Program-made: the position numbers and the translations under genes | Part shown: piece by piece, positions 6,774 through 10,689 of the stretch | How the letters are laid out: each line of letters begins with the position of its first letter | How positions within the stretch are numbered: the first letter of the stretch is position 1 | The notes under the pieces: model-generated | The model's input: the letters and a program-made list of their open reading frames with translations, nothing else | Told to the model about the DNA's origin: nothing | Databases searched by the model: none | Assembly: GCA_964404205.1 (NCBI GenBank) | Contig: CAYOJD010000105.1 | Location: 1 to 10,689, forward strand | Source: CAZWBR01 sp964404205 | GTDB taxonomy: Bacteria; Bacteroidota; Bacteroidia; Bacteroidales; Prolixibacteraceae | Length of the DNA: 10,689 nucleotides | Reading direction: 5' to 3'

Positions 6774-7403
6774 ATGAAAAAAGAACAGGATTATATCAAC
6801 GACATTGCCGCTATACGTTCGATGATGGAACGCTCGTCGAAGTTTCTATCGCTTTCCGGCTGGGCTGGCATAATGGCAGGCATCTATGCCTTGGTGGGCG
6901 CCTATATTGCCTATGCTTACTTCAGGTTTAATCCAACGGAGATGGTCAGCCACTCGCCCGAAGCCATCTTTCCGGAGATGGCCAATGTTTTGATTCTGGC
7001 TGCGATTGTTCTGCTGCTCTCCGTTGGGACAGCCATCTTCCTTTCGTACAAAAGAGCGGTAAAGAGGAATGAGCCGGTATGGAATGCCACTTCGCGGAGA
7101 TTGATGACCAATATGGCGTTACCACTGCTTTCAGGAGGTATTTTTATTTTGATACTGTTGGCCAAAGGGATAATTGGCCTGCTGGCCCCTATGACACTGC
7201 TCTTTTACGGACTGGCGCTTTTTGGTGCAGGAAACTATACCTATCGTGAAGTACGTTTTTTAGGCTCAATTCTGGTGGTTTTGGGACTTGCAGGAGCCTG
7301 CCTTGTCGAATACGGAGTGCTGCTTTGGGCGCTGGGCTTCGGGGTGATGCACATTGTTTATGGCCTTTACATCCATATTAAACACGAACGGCAACCATGT
7401 TAA
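6774..7403 (+). CDS. Polytopic membrane protein, unknown function, first gene of a regulator operon
   Basis: This 209-residue protein starts with a charged, probably helical segment (MKKEQDYINDIAAIRSMMERSSKF). About six hydrophobic segments follow, near residues 26-50, 69-91, 111-130, 132-153, 160-178 and 179-201. It ends in a short basic tail (HIKHERQPC). No catalytic motif is visible. From memory, similar proteins starting with DIxxIRxMMERSSKFxSLSGxxGxxAG occur in Bacteroidota next to a small winged-helix regulator and a DUF4153-type protein, as here. The stop overlaps the regulator start by 7 nt, implying translational coupling. The membrane protein might sense an envelope signal or control the regulator, or simply be a co-regulated product; nothing in the sequence decides this. 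ATG 6774 follows a promoter and operator-like element directly. Confidence 0.85.
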   Translation: MKKEQDYINDIAAIRSMMERSSKFLSLSGWAGIMAGIYALVGAYIAYAYFRFNPTEMVSHSPEAIFPEMANVLILAAIVLLLSVGTAIFLSYKRAVKRNEPVWNATSRRLMTNMALPLLSGGIFILILLAKGIIGLLAPMTLLFYGLALFGAGNYTYREVRFLGSILVVLGLAGACLVEYGVLLWALGFGVMHIVYGLYIHIKHERQPC

Positions 7404-7690
7404 GCAACGGATTCCATAAAGCATTCGAGAGCCGTATGCGGTTGGGCATTATGTCGATACTGGCGGTTAATGATGCGCTCGACTTTAATGCCTTGAAAGA
7501 GTATCTGAAGGTGACCGACGGGAATCTGGCCAGTCACCTGAAGGCACTTGAAAAGGAATCGTTTATCGGTGTCGAGAAATCGTTTGTCGACCGGAAACCC
7601 AATACCAAATATGTGATTACCAAAGCGGGAAAAAGTGCCTTTGCCGCTCATTTGGCAGCTTTGGAAAAACTGATTCAATCACAAAAATAG
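7397..7690 (+). CDS. Small winged-helix transcriptional regulator (MarR/ArsR-like, HTH_34 type)
   Basis: This 97-residue protein is almost entirely one winged-helix DNA-binding domain. Its helices include FHKAFESRMRLGIMSILAV, DFNALKEYLKV and the recognition helix TDGNLASHLKALEKES (40-55). A beta wing follows (IGVEKSFVDRKPNTKYVITKAGKSAF, ~57-82), then a C-terminal helix likely used for dimerisation. It resembles the PF13601 (HTH_34) group of small one-domain regulators. There is no metal-binding Cys cluster and no ligand domain. ATG 7397 overlaps the stop of the upstream membrane protein gene (ATGTTAA). Two near-identical operator-like elements lie before this operon and before the next gene, so it probably acts on both, likely as a repressor (inference). 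Confidence 0.9.
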   Translation: MLSNGFHKAFESRMRLGIMSILAVNDALDFNALKEYLKVTDGNLASHLKALEKESFIGVEKSFVDRKPNTKYVITKAGKSAFAAHLAALEKLIQSQK

Positions 7691-7725
7691 GGATGATACG
7701 GGAGTGATTATTTTTTTGCATTTAC

Positions 7726-7747
7726 ACTTTGAATTACAAAGTACTTT
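7726..7747. promoter_or_regulatory. Operator-like element, copy 2, before the DUF4153-type gene
   Basis: ACTTTG (7726-7731), a 5-nt spacer and CAAAGT (7737-7742) are followed by the shared palindrome AAAGTACTTT (7738-7747). The spacing equals copy 1 and only two spacer bases differ. ACACTTTG (7724-7731) is a plausible -7 box (four of six fixed positions), so the element again covers the predicted start. A convincing -33 is not seen at the usual distance. Confidence 0.6.
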
Positions 7748-7798
7748 AACACCTCACAAGGATAATAAAAAGATGTATAACCATATTATTTTCAGATT

Positions 7799-9043
7799 AT
7801 GAAAGAAGAGATCAAAAATCATTTGGAGCAGCCAAGAGAGCTGGAAAAGCTCTATCGCGACAACAAAACCGGGTTTAAAAAGGCATTCGACCTCCTTTTT
7901 CCAGAGATTGAGCAAAATATTGCCGCACAAATCTGGAACGAGCGGCTCAACTTCGAACAACGCGAGGTTTCGTGGGGAACTAAAAATGAGCTCTTTTGGG
8001 TCATTGCCATTTCGTTGGTGGCCGGGGTGATTGCCAAAATACCCGATATTTTGGGCCTCGACCCCGATTACTTCTATCCCCGCAATATCTCCTTTATTGT
8101 TTTCCCGGCATTGGCGGCTTATTTCGCATGGAAACAGTCTCTTCCCTGGCGAAAACTGATTGTTATTTCGGCCATCTTTGTCCTTTCTGCCTTTTATATC
8201 AACCTGTTGCCAGTCAATGAACAGAGCGACACGCTCATTCTTGCCGGAATCCATTTGCCTTTGATGTTATGGGCTCTTTTGGGTTTTACCTTTACCGGAA
8301 ACGAATTTCAAAACGACCGCAGGCGGATTGATTTTCTTCGTTACAACGGCGATTTGATTGTAATGACCACGGTAATCCTGATTGCCGGCGGAATATTGTC
8401 GGGCGTTACCATCGGGCTTTTCGAACTGATTAATATCCGCATTGCCGATTTTTATTTCCGGAATATCGCGGTCTGGGGATTGGCAGCCGCTCCGGTAGTG
8501 GGCACATGGCTGGTGCAGACCAATCCACAATTGGTTAAAAATGTATCGCCCGTAATTGCAAAAGTCTTTACACCACTGGTATTGTTAATGTTGGTAATCT
8601 ATCTGGTGGCAATGGTTTACACTGGAAAAGATCCCTATAACGACCGCGAGTTTTTGATGATTTTCAATTTGCTGCTTATTGGCGTAATGGCCATTATCCT
8701 CTTCTCGGTAGCCGAAACGTCGAACAACGGAACCGGCAAAATCAGTACCCTGTTGCTGTTCCTGCTCTCGGTCGTTACCATTATCATCAACGGGATTGCG
8801 CTCTCAGCCATTTTGTTCAGAATTTCGGAATGGGGTGTTACACCCAACCGTCTGGCGGTTATGGGTGCCAACCTGTTGGTATTGACCAATCTGATGATGG
8901 TAACCTACCGGCTTTTCAAATCGCTCCGCGATGCGGAAGAGTTGGTTTCAGTCGAAAACAGTATTGCTTCGTTCCTGCCTGTTTATACTGCATGGACGGC
9001 AATCGTCGCCTTTCTCTTCCCGTTTATATTTGGTTTTAAATAA
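7799..9043 (+). CDS. Polytopic membrane protein, DUF4153-like
   Basis: This 414-residue integral membrane protein has a soluble N-terminal segment of about 60 residues (KNHLEQPRELEKLYRDNKTGF, then QIWNERLNFE). Ten or eleven hydrophobic helices follow, near residues 65-81, 96-111, 119-137, 147-164, 186-210, 223-239, 255-274, 286-304, 316-339, 352-370 and 393-412. Loops have conserved-looking polar stretches: DPDYFYPRNI, RRRIDFLRYNGD and TGKDPYNDREF. I place it in the DUF4153 group by recollection; that family has no established biochemical role. ATG 7799 lies 108 nt after the regulator stop and ~50 nt after the operator-like element, so it has its own promoter and is probably co-regulated with the upstream operon. 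A strong terminator follows. Transporter, polymer-modifying enzyme and sensor are all open. Confidence 0.85.
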   Translation: MKEEIKNHLEQPRELEKLYRDNKTGFKKAFDLLFPEIEQNIAAQIWNERLNFEQREVSWGTKNELFWVIAISLVAGVIAKIPDILGLDPDYFYPRNISFIVFPALAAYFAWKQSLPWRKLIVISAIFVLSAFYINLLPVNEQSDTLILAGIHLPLMLWALLGFTFTGNEFQNDRRRIDFLRYNGDLIVMTTVILIAGGILSGVTIGLFELINIRIADFYFRNIAVWGLAAAPVVGTWLVQTNPQLVKNVSPVIAKVFTPLVLLMLVIYLVAMVYTGKDPYNDREFLMIFNLLLIGVMAIILFSVAETSNNGTGKISTLLLFLLSVVTIIINGIALSAILFRISEWGVTPNRLAVMGANLLVLTNLMMVTYRLFKSLRDAEELVSVENSIASFLPVYTAWTAIVAFLFPFIFGFK

Positions 9044-9077
9044 CAATCGCAGCAGAACAATCTGTTTCGTACCATTT

Positions 9078-9107
9078 TTCAGCCCCGCATGGGGCTGAAT
9101 TGTTTTT
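9078..9107 (+). terminator. Rho-independent terminator after the DUF4153-type gene
   Basis: TTCAGCCCC (9078-9086) pairs perfectly with GGGGCTGAA (9091-9099) around the tetraloop GCAT, with a T run at 9103-9107 three bases after the stem. It ends the transcript of the large membrane protein. Confidence 0.88.
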
Positions 9108-9244
9108 ACAACAATTTGAATCGGGAATTTAAGCGCAAAAATAGCCCCTGCAAAATGTAATATCGCCAAATTAAAACATACCTATTGTATAAATTGATTT
9201 AATTTTAACTATCCGTTCATTCATCAACCATCCACATCAAAAAC

Positions 9245-10564
9245 ATGAAAACAAGATTTTTGGCAACACTGGCCATGCTGCTTATCGGCCAGATGGTTTT
9301 GGCGCAGGATTTCGACCAAACAAAACTCGACAGCTATTTCGATGCACTCGAAACCAACAACAAATTTATGGGAAGTGTGGCCGTTTCGCGGAACGGGGAA
9401 ATTATCTATACTCGATCGGTAGGTTTTTTGGATGCAGAAAACCACCTCAAGGCCAACGAGAGTACCAAATACCGAATAGGGTCGATATCGAAGACTTTTA
9501 CCACTGTACTGGTTTTTAAAGCTATTGAAGAAAAAAAACTCAGTCTGGACCAGACGATAGAACACTTCTTTCCATCGATACCCAATGGGGCCAAAATCAC
9601 CATCAGGCACTTGCTGAACCACCGAAGCGGGATACATAGCTTTACCGACGACAAGGAGTACCTCAGCTGGAACACGCAGGCCAAAACCGGTCAGGAGATG
9701 TTGGATATTATTGTGAAAGGGGGCAGCGATTTTGAACCCGACAGCAAAGCAGCCTACAGCAATTCCAATTTTGTATTGCTTACCTTTATTGTCGAAAAGA
9801 CATTTAAAAAAACCTACGCCGAACTATTGAAAAACTACATTACCGGACCGCTTGGACTTCGAAACACTGCATTGGGCAAAAAAATCGAGACCCAAAACAA
9901 CGAAGCCAAATCGTACCGCTTTGCGGGGAATTGGATAGCAGAACCCGAAACGGATATCTCTGTCCCGCTGGGTGCTGGGGGTATCGTTTCAACCCCGTCA
10001 GATTTGGTACGGTTCAGCGATGCCCTCTTTGGCGGTAAACTACTGAAACCGGAGAGTGTTGAATCGATGAAGGCCATCAAAGACCATTATGGGTTAGGCC
10101 TGTTTGTGATTCCTTTTTACGAAGTTACCGGTTACGGCCACACCGGCGGGATTGATGGCTTTTCGTCAGTATTCAGTAACTTTTCTACCGGAAACATCTC
10201 TTACGCGATGATTTCGAACGGCTCAAACTTCAACAACAATAATATTTCGATTGCCGTATTGAGCGCCGTGTACAACAAACCCTACGACATTCCGGTTTTC
10301 TCGGCTTATCAAATCGATCCGAATGATCTGGATCACTATTTGGGCGTTTACGCATCGCCACAACTTCCGTTGAAAATAACCATTACCAAAGCCAACAACG
10401 CTTTAATTGCACAGGGAAGCGGACAATCACCGTTTCCGCTGGAAGCCACTGAAAAGGACAAATTTAAATTCGATCAGGCAGGCGTGGTGATGGAATTTAA
10501 TCCGGCAGAAAAAACAATGGTACTCAAACAAGGTGGCGGACAGTTTAACTTTACCAAAGAGTGA
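9245..10564 (+). CDS. Secreted serine hydrolase of the beta-lactamase / penicillin-binding fold
   Basis: This is a PF00144-type serine hydrolase of 439 residues with a signal peptide at 1-20 (FLATLAMLLIGQMVLA, cut before QDF). The catalytic motifs are in order: SISK at 80-83 (nucleophile S80, K83), YSN at 171-173 and HTG at 299-301. LLNHRSGI (123-130) and GAGGIVSTPSDLVRF (243-257) are also typical. After about residue 340 a C-terminal extension carries DLDHYLGVYASPQLPLKITI and beta-rich sequence, like the lipocalin-like or DUF3471-type tails of this group. It should act in the periplasm or outside, on peptides, D-amino-acid substrates or esters. The family is broad and most members do not confer drug resistance. 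It has its own 5' region of ~137 nt after the previous terminator; only a weak -7-like TAATTTTA (9200-9207) is seen. No terminator hairpin is clear downstream. Confidence 0.92.
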   Translation: MKTRFLATLAMLLIGQMVLAQDFDQTKLDSYFDALETNNKFMGSVAVSRNGEIIYTRSVGFLDAENHLKANESTKYRIGSISKTFTTVLVFKAIEEKKLSLDQTIEHFFPSIPNGAKITIRHLLNHRSGIHSFTDDKEYLSWNTQAKTGQEMLDIIVKGGSDFEPDSKAAYSNSNFVLLTFIVEKTFKKTYAELLKNYITGPLGLRNTALGKKIETQNNEAKSYRFAGNWIAEPETDISVPLGAGGIVSTPSDLVRFSDALFGGKLLKPESVESMKAIKDHYGLGLFVIPFYEVTGYGHTGGIDGFSSVFSNFSTGNISYAMISNGSNFNNNNISIAVLSAVYNKPYDIPVFSAYQIDPNDLDHYLGVYASPQLPLKITITKANNALIAQGSGQSPFPLEATEKDKFKFDQAGVVMEFNPAEKTMVLKQGGGQFNFTKE

Positions 10565-10580
10565 CAGCGGCATTCTGACA

Positions 10581-10653
10581 AAGCAAAACAACTGCGCGGG
10601 AGTCTGTCAAGCCCTCTTCACGAAGCAAAACAACCGTGCGGAAGGCCGTCCAA
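10581..10653. repeat. Imperfect direct repeat, two copies with a 42-bp period
   Basis: Copy 1 (10581-10610) and copy 2 (10623-10653) share the identical core AAGCAAAACAAC and continue with about 13 of 19 matching positions. Most differences are transitions and there is one indel. Because 42 is a multiple of three, the repeat is open in parallel on both strands. On the minus strand an ATG at 10661 gives a 36-residue frame with the echo FRTVVLL / SRAVVLL, ending at 10551 inside the hydrolase gene. It may be part of a longer interspersed repeat cut by the window edge. Confidence 0.65.
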
Positions 10654-10689
10654 TCTTTCATTTACATTAAATTCGAGCCGCGTAAGGTA

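Noticed and set aside
9108..9244. Regulatory RNA or riboswitch before the serine hydrolase gene
   Set aside because: After the terminator at 9078-9107 the sequence is AT-rich without a stable hairpin or recognised riboswitch motif.
9245..10564. Antibiotic-resistance beta-lactamase
   Set aside because: The SxxK, YSN and HTG motifs define the broad serine hydrolase fold; the C-terminal extension and chromosomal context point to a non-resistance peptidase or esterase.

Overview
The window reads as chromosomal DNA of a Bacteroidota bacterium, probably Bacteroidales or Marinilabiliales-like. This rests on the phoH-purC pair, A-rich start regions without Shine-Dalgarno sequences, promoter candidates resembling the TTTG / TAnnTTTG type, and proteins that look like Bacteroidota families. 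Family names are recalled by eye, not from a search. No tRNA, rRNA, CRISPR array or insertion sequence is visible.

Layout. Positions 2-514 hold the 3' end of a clpC-type ATPase gene. It converges on mazG (545-1363, minus) across a strong hairpin that contains the mazG stop codon. Divergent from mazG is a compact phoH-purC unit (1503-3438), followed by a secreted TlpA-like thioredoxin (3479-4018) that ends in a clear intrinsic terminator. A small unrecognised membrane protein (4111-4569, minus) lies back to back with a lipoprotein M28 aminopeptidase (4759-6402), which also has a clear terminator. A 371-bp gap (6403-6773) carries an 11-bp tandem repeat and a short open frame on the minus strand.

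The most interesting part is 6724-9107: a six-helix membrane protein (6774-7403), a 97-residue winged-helix regulator overlapping it by 7 nt (7397-7690), and a large polytopic membrane protein of DUF4153 type (7799-9043). The promoter regions of the first and third genes carry the same 22-bp element (20 of 22 positions identical). It is built from three alternating ACTTT/AAAGT half-sites, includes the perfect palindrome AAAGTACTTT, and overlaps the predicted start of transcription in both. The simplest model is that the small regulator binds both sites and controls its own operon and the DUF4153 gene as one regulon. What the membrane proteins do is unknown.

The window closes with a secreted serine beta-lactamase-fold hydrolase (9245-10564) and an imperfect 42-bp-period direct repeat. 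Housekeeping functions (proteolysis, NTP clean-up, RNA-linked ATPase, purine synthesis) fill the left third. Envelope and periplasmic proteins fill the rest.
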